Assembly (NCBI GenBank): GCA_002794785.1
Contig: NBBA01000012.1
Location: 1 to 64,000 of the forward strand
Length of the DNA: 64,000 nucleotides
Source of the DNA: Coniferiporia sulphurascens
Taxonomy: Eukaryota > Basidiomycota > Agaricomycetes > Hymenochaetales > Hymenochaetaceae
Direction: 5' to 3'
Below are positions 33,880 to 46,199 of this stretch, in pieces. Below the pieces are notes generated by a model, which did not search any database, had not been told where the DNA came from, and saw only the letters and a list, made by a program, of their open reading frames with translations. The position numbers and the translations under genes were made by a program. The stretch's first letter is position 1; the number at the start of each line of letters is the position of its first letter.

Positions 33880-36498
33880 TTAATTACAGGTCCCCCCCAA
33901 TCCAGCAACTATCTCCCCCATCTCACTCTCCGATACCTGCCCCCGCACATACTCCTCCCGGACCGCGTCCGCAATTTCGCGCCCCAGCTGCATCTGCTCC
34001 TCCCCACAGCCCCGTCCCTGCCGCCCCTTCATGATTTTCCAGAAATGGAACGCCAGTGCACCCTCGTCCTCCCGCAGCGCCGCACGCGCGCATCGACCCC
34101 CAAGCTCGGGCGTACGCACGTCCCTCGCGCAAGCCGGCGAACTCATGAGTGCGTATGCTTGGCGTAAGTACATCCTGCGCGTCTTTCTTCCCTCGCCGTT
34201 GCACATGTCAAATTCGCTAGAAGAAAGCGGTTTCTTAGCCATACATCCCTCCTGCGCTGCCCCCTCATCGGTAGCAATTGCGGGAGGCGGGTCTGCCGCG
34301 CCTAAGCACGCCTCTAGTAGCGCAGCAGCCACTGTCGGTGACAGCTCCTCGTATCCAAGCCGCAGTGCCCGCGCGTAGACGCGACTTGCGAGCCCGATAT
34401 CACCATTCGTAATGGCCCCATTGATGATTGCTGAAAACGTCCGGAAGCTCACATCCACCTGCTCCTGCAGCATTTGCTTCAACATGGTCTCCGCACGGGT
34501 CGGGTCTCGAGCTGCCATCGCCGTGACTACAATGTTCAAGTCCCACTGGTCAGGTACTTCCTTGCGCTCCATGATCACCTGCAGGGCACTCATGCTCTGC
34601 CGGACAAGCCCAAGCATGTCAGACGCACGCGCGAGAGCGTTGATGTCATAATGTGATGCGTGATGTAGTGGTTCCTTTGCCCTGCGGAAAGCGCTGAGAA
34701 CTGAGCAAGCAAATTCGTAATACTGATCTCGTCCTGCCATATCGTCGGCGACCCATTCTGCAACATTTTCCTCACGACCGACACGTCCGGAGACATTTTC
34801 ATCAGGTTGATCTGCAATCGGCGGTTTATTACCCAAGTCGTCCGTCCCATCAAAGGTAGGGCATGTTACGAGTGGACTAGAATCAAATGTACTGTCCGTC
34901 GAGCCCGTCGTGCTTCGAAACTGTCCTCCAGGCTGATGCTTCCTGACTTCGCCGGTGCTAGCCCTGTAAAAAAGTCTTACAACGCTTAGCATGCATCTCG
35001 CGTGGCCCGCGACCATGACTCCGTCTGGGCCTGACACATAACGCTTCCATAGCGCCCGGGACTCGTCCACATAGCCGCCGACTGCACAGAGACCAATTAC
35101 ACGCGCGCGTTCGTAGATATTGACCTGCCTTGGGGATTCGACCAGGTGCTGCGCAAGTAATTTGCCCGTATGTGTATTTTTGCTTATTTTGGTGATGTAC
35201 TCCAAAAGCCAAACGACCGTCTGGTCCTCTGGTAGATCATAAACATTATTCTCGAGGACAGAGGGTGATCGTAAAGCCTCATAGAACGTCTCGGCTGCGT
35301 TACCAGCACGCGCAGCGAAAGCAGTCTGGAAGAATTTGCTAACACAGGCGCTAGTAAGGCGTATCGCGGGATTTTGGGAAAGAACATGACCGACGAGTCG
35401 ACCACACCACGTCAGACGTGAGGATGTACCTTGATTTAGGGAGGTAGTAAGGATTTCGTTGATAAGCTTGGTGTAATACTCTGTGAGAGCCTCCTTTTTT
35501 AGATCCTCTGAGCGAAGCAGCTGCATCGCGCAATTCAGCCAGTTGTGATGAATACAGGAGCGCAATAGGACAGATACGGTAATCGCCCGGAAGTCGTCCG
35601 GTGCGTGACCGGATATCTTCATGGCGTGGTCAGGTATCACACCCTTTTGAACCATTACCTGAAGGAATGACAACGTCAATTGATTGTGGCCCCGACCCAG
35701 CATATATTGAATAAGCAAAAAGAGGCTCCACGAAAGATTGGGGCCTAAAGGATCCTGCTCGGTAAACTTATTGGATGGAATGGACTCGGCATACTTGAGG
35801 ACAGCATCCAAGAGCGACGCCTTCTCTACTTCCCACTCAGAGGGCTGCGCGAGAATAGCTTTCACGATGCGAATAAACATATCGTTTGTCAGATCAGGCA
35901 AGGTTCCGGAATCCCCTGTTGCTTGTAGAAGAGCTCGGAAGAGGTCCAATATTTCACGATCATATCCACGCCATAAATTCCAACACGCGACGTGTAGAAT
36001 ATTACGCAAAGCCATCGTATAGTCCGTTCCTGTATTTTCTCCATGTTCCTCCCTGAGGCTACAAGAAGCCTCATTGAGAGCAATAATATCCCTGACGACA
36101 TAGTCCATAACCTCAATCGCCGTCGCCCTTTTAGCATCTCGTGCAAGGAGTACAAACTCAGCAGGACGCAAAGCTGCGAGACAATGCATACCACGGCGCC
36201 GAAGTTCCATGTAGGACCCGAAGTCTTCTGGACCCGTATGTTTGCAGAGCAGTGCAGTAAGTTCCTGGTCAGACAGTTCGCGAAAACTTAGATCCCGCCA
36301 ATGGCCAGATGCAGCACCGACGCGGGATTCCGTCGTAAGAGCTGGTGACGAAGGACGGCGGGATTGTAGTAGAACATCCGTAGCGGAAGAAGAGGCAACA
36401 TGACTGCCGAACCTGAGTTGACTTCTTGAAGTGGAGATCGAGAACGAAAGGACACCGGGAAGACGCACTCGACGAAGTGGGCGTGAGCACAGAAACAT
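33880..36498 (-). CDS. large PPR-like mitochondrial protein
   Basis: A single uninterrupted frame of 872 aa from the ATG at 36498, unusual here because nearly all neighbours have many introns. The N-terminus MFLCSRPLRRVRLPGVLSFS is basic and amphipathic, fitting mitochondrial import. The body is all-helical with pairs of helices; the clearest pentatricopeptide-type unit is WDLNIVVTAMAARDPTRAET followed by TFSAIINGAITNGDIGLASR. Basidiomycete PPR-like proteins of this size usually bind mitochondrial transcripts for maturation or translation. The specific target is unknown. Motifs are degenerate, so the exact number of repeats cannot be given by eye. Confidence 0.7.
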   Translation of the reverse strand: MFLCSRPLRRVRLPGVLSFSISTSRSQLRFGSHVASSSATDVLLQSRRPSSPALTTESRVGAASGHWRDLSFRELSDQELTALLCKHTGPEDFGSYMELRRRGMHCLAALRPAEFVLLARDAKRATAIEVMDYVVRDIIALNEASCSLREEHGENTGTDYTMALRNILHVACWNLWRGYDREILDLFRALLQATGDSGTLPDLTNDMFIRIVKAILAQPSEWEVEKASLLDAVLKYAESIPSNKFTEQDPLGPNLSWSLFLLIQYMLGRGHNQLTLSFLQVMVQKGVIPDHAMKISGHAPDDFRAITVSVLLRSCIHHNWLNCAMQLLRSEDLKKEALTEYYTKLINEILTTSLNQGTSSRLTWCGRLVGHVLSQNPAIRLTSACVSKFFQTAFAARAGNAAETFYEALRSPSVLENNVYDLPEDQTVVWLLEYITKISKNTHTGKLLAQHLVESPRQVNIYERARVIGLCAVGGYVDESRALWKRYVSGPDGVMVAGHARCMLSVVRLFYRASTGEVRKHQPGGQFRSTTGSTDSTFDSSPLVTCPTFDGTDDLGNKPPIADQPDENVSGRVGREENVAEWVADDMAGRDQYYEFACSVLSAFRRAKEPLHHASHYDINALARASDMLGLVRQSMSALQVIMERKEVPDQWDLNIVVTAMAARDPTRAETMLKQMLQEQVDVSFRTFSAIINGAITNGDIGLASRVYARALRLGYEELSPTVAAALLEACLGAADPPPAIATDEGAAQEGCMAKKPLSSSEFDMCNGEGRKTRRMYLRQAYALMSSPACARDVRTPELGGRCARAALREDEGALAFHFWKIMKGRQGRGCGEEQMQLGREIADAVREEYVRGQVSESEMGEIVAGLGGTCN

Positions 36499-38478
36499 GG
36501 GTTAGCTGTGGAAAAAAAAAACCCCGTTACGAATGCAAGCAATGACATGGCATTTAAGAAAAGAGGGCGTACGACATAGCCGTCCTAAGAGCTTTCAAGA
36601 ACGAGTTCGAGGTAAGTAGAGAGGAGCACTCGCCGGTAACGGACAGCGTGCCACCACGCCTGAATACTTTTTTTATTTAATTTAAAACTCCGTTGCCGGT
36701 CTTCCCGGCGTGCTTAATACTCGCCGGACTCATCCGGTTGATATACAGTAGTACTGTGTCTTGAGAAAATATGTACATGGAACTGATGCTGTCTACAACT
36801 GCAAAGATGTTTGCTTTTTTTATCGACTCAAAGAAATAGCATTTGCGGCAAAGAAAACCGCTGAGGTAGTGTCTCGATCGCTAGTACTATCCCTCGTATG
36901 TCACTTTCCCGGGTCGCATCAACCTCTACACGCTCCCCCCCCAAAAAAGGTACCACACGTTTCCAGTGACTTGGGAACACGCCGCGATTAGGTATTTAAA
37001 CTCGCATACTCCTTATCCATCAACTTACTCTGCTTTCCCCCGTGTAAAAAGGCTTTCCGACAAGGGGACTCGACCGGGTCGCACTAGTGCAGAGCTCCAG
37101 GAATCCCGACTCGGTAAATCCAGTTCATTACGACGACTTTATACACAAATACCTGATCTCGCGGACAAAGCAGGAGATCCCTAGCTGTCGTGTGTGAGTT
37201 TCTCTCTTATTTTGGAGTCCAGCCTGTGCGCGATGCTTTATCGCAGCATGTACGAGACCACCGCTGAACCAAATATTAATCCTCGAATCATGCCCGTGAG
37301 ATCAGTCTGCTGGAGGAGGTCGAATAAAGTGCATACCCCAGTGAACGAAATTGACTCCATCTTCTCTATTTAGAAAAGGCAAACAATATTGTCACTCCGC
37401 CCGTGGCAGATGCGTAGACGGCCCATGCCCAAGAAGGGCACAATCGTGTCTCCAAAGTAGAGCTTTAAATCTTCGGAAAGCCCCTGGGGTCCATCAGAAA
37501 GAAGCCTCTCAGGTGACAGCGCTCGGAGGGAAGATGCAGTTTTAATTATCGCAGAAAAGACCCCCAGAGCCGTTATGTTTGAACCTGAGACCGCATACCC
37601 ATGTGATGGTTCTTGGCTTCAGCTTCCAGACGTCCTCACACCTCGGCGCGGCGGTACGCGACAAATGCGACCGACATACTTCCAACAATGCGGGCCCGCT
37701 CGGTAGTGCGGCGGTTGATCATCGGCTGCACCTTGGGATGGTTACGGGAGAACCGTCCAGAGGGCTCCTAGCGTCTCCAATCATACGGAGGACGGGGAAA
37801 GAAGAATGTTTACCATGGTGAGCCGCTTCCAAAAGATTCCGCTGGATTGACAGAGCGCGCGTGCATTGGGTACATTAGGCACACCTTCTGGAGGAATTAG
37901 TCTTTTCGGTGTTGTGGGGAATTCCATACGGCTCTTTAGCCATTTCCTTCCGTGGAATCCGTTACTTTTCACGGACGGATTGATTCCGGTCAATCGGATT
38001 TTTGTGCATTTGATTCAATTCTGGCCTCGAGTTGTAAAGCAAAGAACGCACACAAATCGATTGAAGAAGCGGCATACCCAGCAGTAGACCAAAATATTGT
38101 ACAATAGTACCTTTTCCTAGGAAAACTCGTAAAGCGTCAGGTACCCGAAGACACAACACGCCGACTGCCCGCTTGAATAAATCGCAGTCAAGTCTTCTCG
38201 TCTGATATAAATGATGACGAAGTAACACCGATACGAGTATTGGTACGGAAATTTGTAATAAATGCCCATTCGATTATGTAGTTCTGCTTTACGTAGTGCT
38301 AGTATTAGAGGTGTTCAAAGTAAATACTACGTATGGTGTAGCCTGAGCCAGAATTACTTCTTATTAGTTCTTCTAGTTACACATTGCCATTTCTGGTCGG
38401 TGTCATTTTCCTTGCTTGGCCAGGTATCTCCCTCACCATCGCAATCTGTGGCTAGTTTAGAACAATTCTCGACTTGCC
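36499..38478. other. large divergent intergenic region
   Basis: 1980 bp between the PPR-like gene (-) and GRASP (+). Open frames are all under about 115 codons and I could not join any into a credible protein. It must hold both promoters. It may hide a non-coding RNA or a decayed gene, but I see no supporting structure. Confidence 0.4.
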
Positions 38479-39640
38479 ATGGGCGCTGGCCAATCCGTTC
38501 CGGACGAGGGGAAGGTGCCAACGCGGGGACTCCATGTTCTGCGCGTTACCCCTGGCTCACCAGCATCGCAGACGGACATCGAGCCATTCTTTGACTTTAT
38601 AATTGGCCACGAAGACGCGTCGCGCTCGCTTCAAACTAGTATAGAAGCTCATGATTTTGAGAGGGTTGTAGAGGAACATGAGGGGAGGCGCTTGGATTTG
38701 GTAGTATGGAGCAGCAAAGGCCAGACAGTCCGCCGTGAGTCGGTAGTTTGTGATGTACGTTACCTGTTGCTCATGGCATACCCATCAAGACGTTCCCATC
38801 GTTCCGTCGCGTGAGTGGTCGCAATCACAGCGGACCGAATCAAGCTCGGGCGACCAAGCTATGACTCAACCATCCTTACTCGGTCTGAGTATGCGCGTAT
38901 GTGAACCTGAATTTTCGCTGGACAACGTATGGCACGTGTTGGACGTGCTTGAAGACAGTCCAGCAGAAAGTGCTGGGCTGGTCCCTTACGGAGACTGGAT
39001 AGTTGGGTGGTCCGGCGGCGTGCTTGCGGCTGAAGGCGACTTTTACGACTTAGTTGAGGCTGTGAGTCTAATGGAGAGAGGGGGGGCTCTGTCAAGTCTA
39101 ACTTTAGAAATTAGCACGAGGATAAACCTCTCCGAGTATATGTGTATTCGTTTGATTTCAAGTGAGCGTATGGCGTATTCTTCCTTGAAGCCAACTTACA
39201 AGTTATCCCTTCGCCAGTACATTAAGAGAAGTGGTTCTAGTTCCGAACCGTCAATGGGGTGGCGAAGGTCTGTTGGGCTGTGTCTTTGGGTAGGTGGACC
39301 TTTTATCTAATAGTAAACGCACCAAATAACGCACACTATCTATCCCAGATACGGGCTCTTGCATCGCATTCCTCCTGCACATGACGCAAAGGGAGAAGAA
39401 CAGTTCTATGATGAAGCGGAAGTTTTCGTACCTGCTGATAATGAACAGTACAAGGATTATGCTCACGAGCACGACCACTATGAGTCCGAAGAAGACGTGC
39501 GTGATGTCGAGCATGAAACAACTCCATCCGCTCCGCCAGTGCAACCAACAAGGATGACCCTTTCAAATCATAACGGGAACAGTAGCTCTCCCTACTACCT
39601 TGATCCCCCACTCCATACTGATGTTTTACCTCCGTCTTAA
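38479..39640 (+). CDS. GRH1: Golgi reassembly-stacking protein (GRASP family)
   Basis: Five exons, 38479-38734, 38790-39061, 39121-39161, 39227-39289, 39349-39640, give 307 aa with all phases closing. GRASP proteins tether Golgi/ER-exit membranes and serve unconventional secretion. The N-terminus MGAGQS keeps Gly2, the acylation site in animal GRASPs. PDZ-like domain 1 runs from GLHVLRVTPGSPASQTDIEP to about residue 90. Domain 2 runs from VPIVPSREWSQS through LGLSMRVCEPEF, EDSPAESAGLVPYGDWIVGW, VYVYSFDFKEVVLVPNRQWG and GLLGCVFGYGLLHRIP. A Pro/Ser- and acid-rich tail of about 90 residues follows, as in fungal members. Confidence 0.92.
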
Positions 39641-39879
39641 ACGTTTTCATACTCTTTATTCTTATTTTTGACCGTTACGACTATCGTTTATCTTATTTCC
39701 TGGGGGAGGGGGCTTTAGCTTGCCCTCCTACGAATCATTCCGGTTTATGCTGACATCTTGCTGTGCTCTTAGCTGTTCACTGATGCACCCACCTGGAGTG
39801 ATATCCTAACCTGCAAAAGCGGCATTTCGTTTTTTGAAAGTTTGTGAATGAAGAAAAGCCTTCCTTTATTTGGGGTCGA

Positions 39880-41289
39880 TTAAGAAATTGAGGAAATAAA
39901 TGATATGATAGACTCTGTCGCCGTTAAGATTATAACTTCCGTAATCCGAGTCATTAGGTCGTGAGTGTCACTAGGGAAATGATGAAAAGATGTGTTAGGT
40001 GTAAAAGCGCCGGAGGCCATCGCTACAGTAAGCTCATGACTCGCTTTGAGAGTCCCGTCAGTGTAGCGAGGCGATCCGCCCCTAGACCCGGGTAGTCCCA
40101 GTCTCCAGTGGGTGACCGCACCCAGCACCCCAGCAGGACAAATAGAACGTCCATCGACGGCGTCGGGACTCACATCACGAAAAATAACTTCAATAGCTTT
40201 ATTCGGCGTTCTGTGATTGAAAAAAGTAAATGCTATTCACTTACTCTAAGTATTCCCGATACCGTAAGGTAATGGTCACGGTTTCTCAGGCTGGTCAGGG
40301 ATTTTTAGCTGACTAGTAAGAAACTCCCACTGGTACTGGTAGTACTACCCAGGCTTACTACATCATACCTTGTTCATGACATGATTACGCATTCGTCGCA
40401 GGTTCGGCCATTCCTCATCACCAATTGCGGGGTAGATTCTGTCCGTTGATGCTGTCTCGCCACCGCTCTGAAGGTTCATTTGTCAACTTCACAAACTAAT
40501 GTACGGCAACCGTCAATTTCCGTAGGTCACGAAACGATGTGGATGTTGAAGTTCGAGCTCGATGCCGAGTCGGCGTCGGAGTTTGATTAGTTTTTCGTAT
40601 GAGTCGGGACCGAGGACCAGAAGCAGTAGTATTTTACAACTTATCAAACAAATGCTTTTGGTGAAGACCGTTGCTACTAACAGTAAAAGGGTCCAGATTT
40701 TGTATTTGGTGAATACGAGGCAAACGTCTAAAGGATGTTTCAATAAGCTCGTGAAGCACGGCCTTGCTCTGCTGCTCCATAACGTGGTAACCAGGGGCCT
40801 CAGGCGGTGACATAGATAGGGTCGTCAGTCGGCTACTAATTGCGCTATATGAAGTGGCTCTAAAGAAGTGTGGATCTGGTGCCCTTGTCTTTGGAGCTAC
40901 AAATCGTCTACCGCCTGTGGTCGGTCCGGCCTTGGCAATCCTTCGACCCGGCAGGTCAGTACCCCCCTGGCAAATCTTATCATTTAAATATCTTTATAGA
41001 TAGACAATTGAGTGAACAGTCTCAGCACGTATACATGGCGATGAGGTGCAAACAAGCCACGAGCGCATACACATAGTACTTCACCGAATACAAACTTGAA
41101 GTACACGCGTGAAACTAAAATGACCGTAAATAATGTAAACATATGTAGTACACCTGAACACATCAGCGAAAAAGTGCTCATAATATGATATAGGGTATAG
41201 CATGACCCAAAATAACGGGTAACTTCAATTTCCTGTGTTCGGATGCGATCAGAAGACGATGACACAAATGCGCGAGGAATGGGAGGCAT
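39880..41289 (-). CDS. unrecognised multi-exon gene (boundaries approximate)
   Basis: At least three coding-looking stretches on the minus strand. The first is a start at 41289 (MPPIPRAFVSSSSDRIRTQE). The second is a well-formed exon at about 40970-40640 with ISSRLTTLSMSPPEAPGYHV and HELIETSFRRLPRIHQIQNL. The third is a terminal exon from about 40210 to 39880 with EVIFRDVSPDAVDGRSICPA. A possible exon near 40475-40385 reads IYPAIGDEEWPNLRRMRNHV. I could not close all phases, so the internal structure is unresolved; a decayed gene is possible. I do not recognise the family, and no signal peptide or membrane helix is convincing. Confidence 0.45.
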
Positions 41290-41830
41290 AGACAGTGAGC
41301 AGATTAACGTGGCATATGACTTTTGCTCATAACTTACGGTAGTTTCAAGTTAGTTTGAAGGACGGAACAAATGGAACCCACAGGCTGGTGACCGACAACT
41401 CCAGATCCCGGTACTACTTGGGTTGAAGTTGTATCGTCATCGGGGACCGACGGCACGCTCCCGCAAGAGAATGAATTTATGAATTACATCCGAACTGTCA
41501 TGTGTATGTGTATTATTGTGGAAGCTGAATGTACATACGTATTATACACGCAGTGCTACGGCTAACTAACTTGAAGGGCTGAAGTACCGGATCCGTCTAC
41601 GCGGGCGCGATTTGCCCATAAGTATTCATTCGTCATAGTAGACTCATCAACTAAAGCAGATAAACGGGTTTTTTTCCCGCTGGGCAAGTTTATGTTATTA
41701 CGAAATCATACCGACCAAAAGTTATCACTACCGGTACCCGCGTACAAAGCAAAAATGGCAGAACAACCACATTCAAAGCTCGCTGCTACCTTCTTTTCCG
41801 TCCCCATTAACCGTGTCGGTACTATGAGGC
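41290..41830. other. intergenic
   Basis: Between the unrecognised gene and the 3' end of the MATH-BTB gene, both on the minus strand. No gene was seen. Confidence 0.45.
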
Positions 41831-44257
41831 TTAAATTCGAGGTTCATAGCAATCAGTGGCCAGACTGTAAGTCATATAAGCACTTATCTTGCAATGATTA
41901 AATTCACAATTTAACTCGCCTTCTTCAAACCCAGGATGCCGACCGGCACGAATCTGTTGCCACACGATTTTCATTGCTTCTGAGGAACGTATTTCATTCC
42001 AATTTTCGAGAAAAAAGGAAATTTGGATCTACGCGAACAATTAGAATATTTTCAAAGGCAGAGCCTGGTGTAATTACTCACCTTCCGCACTTCCTCAAAA
42101 GTTGAGGAAAATGCCGAAAACAATTCGTAGGGTACATTGCTAATCGTCAATGACTTAGATATATGCTGACGACGGCTTTAGTATAGAGTTCAGCCAGTTA
42201 TTGAATGCACAAGGGAAAAAAACCTGAAATGCTCGACACTTGAGCTCATTGAGTCCAAGCTCTGAAGCGTGTTCTCAGCGTCCATAGGGTCAGAATAGGT
42301 TGAACTCACTGTCCGCGACGCGATACGCCGCCTTTGCAGAACACGGCTTGACTCTTCCCGGATTTTGATGTTCCCAATCTCTTATCCACGCCCTTCTCGT
42401 CGACATAGGGAGAGTATTGGATTCGGTTTGCGTGAGGAGGCGTCCAGATGGTGGATTGAGATTCTGGCCTTCACCTTGCGATCGGATGGGCAGCAAATGC
42501 GGAGGAACTGACGGCCCCGCAGGAGGAGGTGTGAGAAACGACGAAGCAAGGGGAGCGAATGTTATAACATCCGTATAGAGCTAAAAATAGGTTATACGAA
42601 TTTTGCACATGAACTAGTCAGCGGAAGGCACACATAATAAAGCACTGCCCAATATGTTGAGTAAGCAACATCTTTAGTAACAATTCTTGTCTTTCTTGGT
42701 CCTCTTTCTGTTCGTCTAATTGACTCGGTAATCACTTCGGTCGGTTCTACATCGGTGTCTCCCTCTACATCCGTTTTCGAATTATTCTGTCGAATACTAG
42801 GCGCCACCAGGTGGGGTAGTTTGAGCTGGACATTCTTCTTGCATGTACTTTCACAATTAGCATGTCCGACACTGTATATGGTCTCATCATCATTGTCATC
42901 GACTAATAGTGATGAAACGGGTCCCGTTGTACACTGAACAACTTCAGTATCCACAGCATTATTAGAGTTCCCGATTTGACTGTCAGGTTGGTACGTTTGT
43001 TGATGTCGATGATCCTCATCAAAGTTAATTGGCTCCTTTTCATCCTCAATGTCGGAATCCTCAAGCTGGTGAGAATCAGTTAACGTATCGAAATCCCCAT
43101 CGGCGACCGGAGCAGACTCCAGCTGACTCGAAGATATCCCCAGGGTCTGTGTAGAGGACTCTGCGAAACCTGAGGCAAACACTGGGGGTGACTATCAAGA
43201 AGAGTACGGATACTCAGAAGACAGTCTGACTCACTTGACTCAAAATATTCGGCTCTAACCAGAATTGACCGAGCTGCAAAGATTTCCCTTGCTCCTCGTC
43301 CACCGGACACTCGTTCTGGTAGGATAAACACCACATCAGAATAAGTCGGGTCGTCCAAGAGGGTTCCGAAGACATCTAAAAGTTCGACAGGTACAAGACG
43401 CTGGGGCACGGTGGGAGGAATAGAAGGAGCAACAGGTGAAGAGCTGATAGTGCATGTTATCAAGAATGCATCGTGATTACGAACGGTGTTAGGCTGATAA
43501 TATACAGTCTCCCGGCGAGCAAACTGGGCCCAGCCCCAGTTTGCCGTCTGAAATTCTTCATGTATTAGTAAGATTGCGAAAGCAACGGAGAATCGATCTA
43601 CCTTCCAGGAGAACGAGTGGTCAATTGCCTCCTTTTGATTGAACAAAACGGTCCTCGCTATGCTGTAGGGGAGACACGAGCTTGAATAAACAAATTCACA
43701 ATACAACGACGGAAACATACTTTCGAAGTTCGAAACTGAATCTGTACAGGCCTTCACGGATCCAACTATTTCAATGAGTTGGGACAGCTTGCCATTCATT
43801 ATACACACAGTACGAGGACTGACTTTCCGTTCACAGCATTATCCTTTTCATACAGAGTGGGCTGACGGAGACAAGAGTTTGAAACTTCGGCGGACTCGCG
43901 CCATGAAAGCAGGTGGCTCTACCTCGCATGAAAGATACAGACTAATATGTTGACCTCCCTCCGTACCAGAATTGGGATAGAAAAGTATCTGTGGAAAGAT
44001 TGTCTCTTTAGGCCCTAGAAGATGCCAATCGTCAAAACGAATGTTCGAACCTGCCATCGTCCCCCACCAAATTTCACGGATCTCGTAACCTTGGACTTCG
44101 TGTCTCCTTTACTGGGACATGATCACAATGTAAACTATGCAAACTCCAACTCCAACCACACTGGACGCAATTACCTCGATTCGAATAATTTCCTCAGTCC
44201 ACTGACAGTCCAATCCAGTCTGACTGTGGTACTTTCTTGGTATTCTTTGAATTCCAT
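41831..44257 (-). CDS. MATH-BTB domain protein
   Basis: About 12-13 exons on the minus strand, from the ATG at 44257 to the stop at 41831. In order: a MATH-like domain (RLDWTVSGLRKLFES, KVTRSVKFGGGRWQ joined to ILFYPNSGTEGGQHISLYL, then NWIREGLYRFSFELR and DHSFSWK joined to TANWGWAQFARRE); a BTB/POZ domain (TLLDDPTYSDVVFILPE, AARSILVRAEYFESMF); an acidic loop of roughly 150 residues inside the BTB fold; then KDVAYSTYWAVLYYLYTDVI and a tail ending near WQQIRAGRHPG. By family, MATH-BTB proteins bring substrates to CUL3 ubiquitin ligases. Agaricomycetes have expanded this family. Substrate is unknown. Splice junctions were chosen by phase; the last intron is optional since both readings share one stop. 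Confidence 0.8.
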
Positions 44258-45183
44258 AGGGCCTTAGAGGGAGATACTGATTTGCATGAGTGTCGGCGGG
44301 GTCTGCGGAAAGATGTCATACTTCTCGCTGCCGACAGCTGAAACAGAGAATAGTGTTCGCCTCCTCCGCTTTAAAATGGAAGGTGGTTCCCATGGACATG
44401 ACATTAAGGGAAAAGAGTATGACTAACCAAAATTACCCGATCCGGGCTCATTGACGACCAACAGCATGTGGAGATTAATTGACAGTACTAGTAACTTAAA
44501 AAATCTTTTATCTTTTACAGTATGTCCCAAATTTGCATACCTTATTGACAGAATTGACAGCATAATACCATGACCCTCTAGCAGAACAGCTTAGAAAATT
44601 TCCCAACAAATTTAAATTGATCGGAAAACAAGGGAATTCCTGACACATTGGGCATTGACATCTTGAAGATTATGCCCTGAAACACAGATCAAGGCCAAAG
44701 CTGTACCTGAGGGACTTCAATATAGAGGTAGTCGTTCTTGACTTTTAATCCTCCATTCCCGTTATGAGGGGAATTATCAACTGCACTGGCGCTTCACAAG
44801 TTCACTTTCATAAAGCGCTACTAGACACTGTATTGTTGAAGTCTAAGCTCGGCGCCAAGTTCGGCGGTCAACCGTTCGGGCTGCAAATTCATAGTATTTT
44901 TCTTGTTGTATGCGTTCTCGAGTTCTCCGGAGGTTCAGAAGCGAAACGCGTTTTCGTTTCTCAGAGTTACCATAATTAGAGTTTATTTCTCGCGTAATAT
45001 AATGTCAAACTTATTACTACTGTACAACCGATAACCGACTCGGACCAGCCTGGCATACAGCATGCAAGCTGAACGAGTACGGCAAATTCCTTTGCTGCTA
45101 TCCTGCTTCTATTCTTAGTCAAAACCACAAATATGGACTTAAGAAAAACTAGTCCGCCCGTACACACTCTTACAAAGTCACAT
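44258..45183. other. boundary between gene-rich and mobile-element regions
   Basis: 926 bp upstream of the MATH-BTB gene and left of the hAT target duplication. It holds the MATH-BTB promoter. No coding sequence or repeat could be supported. Confidence 0.4.
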
Positions 45184-45191
45184 CTTCAGAC

Positions 45192-45385
45192 TAGTGTTCT
45201 CAGAGGTCAGGTCAAACCTAGTCTGACCCTGGGTCAACCACTGACCTGACCAATGGGTCAGGTCAGGAACAGGTCAGGTCAGGGAGGACCAGTAGTGGGT
45301 CAGGTCAAAGGTCAGCACAATCAAAAAATACCTGACCCGCTCTGACCCAAGGTTGACCTTGACCTGACTGCTGACCCATTATGTA
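45192..45385. repeat. hAT left terminal inverted repeat and GGTCA subterminal array
   Basis: Begins TAGTGTTCTCAGAGGTCAGG. About 20 GGTCA/TGACC pentamers in both orientations follow within 190 bp. Such subterminal arrays bind hAT transposase in known elements; that role is inferred here. Confidence 0.85.
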
Positions 45386-45674
45386 ATTAACTTTACTTGT
45401 AAATCAATTTGGTATGATTATCAATTTAAAACTGTATAGCCCTTACTTCACATGTGACAATTATATTACTTCCAAGTGCTGCAGAATTGCCCTTTGTAGT
45501 CTATTAATGTCCTCAGAAGTTGAGAATCCCCTGGGCTGTGCCATCAGCACAGATGGCTGCTCACTAAAGGATGCAGCTGACATCAACTTCTTTGGCTCTC
45601 TGAGCAATTCTATTCCAATTTCTGGTCCCAACACAGCCCTGGTTCACACAGATCCTGTATCACCCAGTCCCATC

Positions 45675-46194
45675 TGTTAAGCTCAATGGTTACACGATGA
45701 TCAACGTTGGGGCTTCCTAGATGTCATAAGTCGAAGGTGATCATCGGTGGGGCTTCCTGATCAATGATGTGGATGCGGTAGGCTTCTGAGTGAGGTTGGG
45801 TTACAACAAAGCGACTGGTGACACAATGGCACACCGTAGCCTGGTGGTAGCAGATAATGGGCTTGTATGAACAAAGAGCACAAGCTTAGGGCTTGTGCTA
45901 CTGAAGTTACATGCTTATATGCTATTCTATGTGTTTGCTACTGTAGCGACTTGGTTAGGTGTGTTTACCATACTATGGAAAGTCATGGAAACTCAAGGAA
46001 GGCCTTGGTAATACAAGTACAGTGATCAGTAAGCAAAGCATGTCATGATGGTGTAATAAGGCATCATCATGGCATCTTATGGCGCGAGGCAAATAAGGAT
46101 GAGTAAGACAGAGAAATGGGGAGTTGTGCTGACTGATGATGACGAAGATGAAGTGAGTCAGTGCAGTAAGGGAAAGTAGAGGAAAATTGTAACA
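45675..46194 (-). mobile_element. solo LTR, family A, inserted in the hAT element
   Basis: 520 bp bounded by TGTTA...TAACA and flanked by a perfect 5-bp duplication CCATC (45670-45674 and 46195-46199). Read on the minus strand it matches the two solo LTRs at 54257 and 57619, including the block AAGCTTGTGCTCTTTGTTCA (here as its complement). No internal retrotransposon sequence remains, so it arose by LTR-LTR recombination. It is younger than the hAT insertion. Confidence 0.88.
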
Positions 46195-46199
46195 CCATC

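Noticed and set aside
36760..38250. Several 60-90-codon frames between the PPR-like gene and GRASP
   Set aside because: No start context, splice logic or family motif joined them, so they were treated as intergenic.
40020..40175. GC-rich, stem-prone stretch considered as a 5S, SRP or RNase MRP RNA
   Set aside because: No conserved motif of those RNAs could be matched, and the minus strand reads as a terminal exon of the unrecognised gene.
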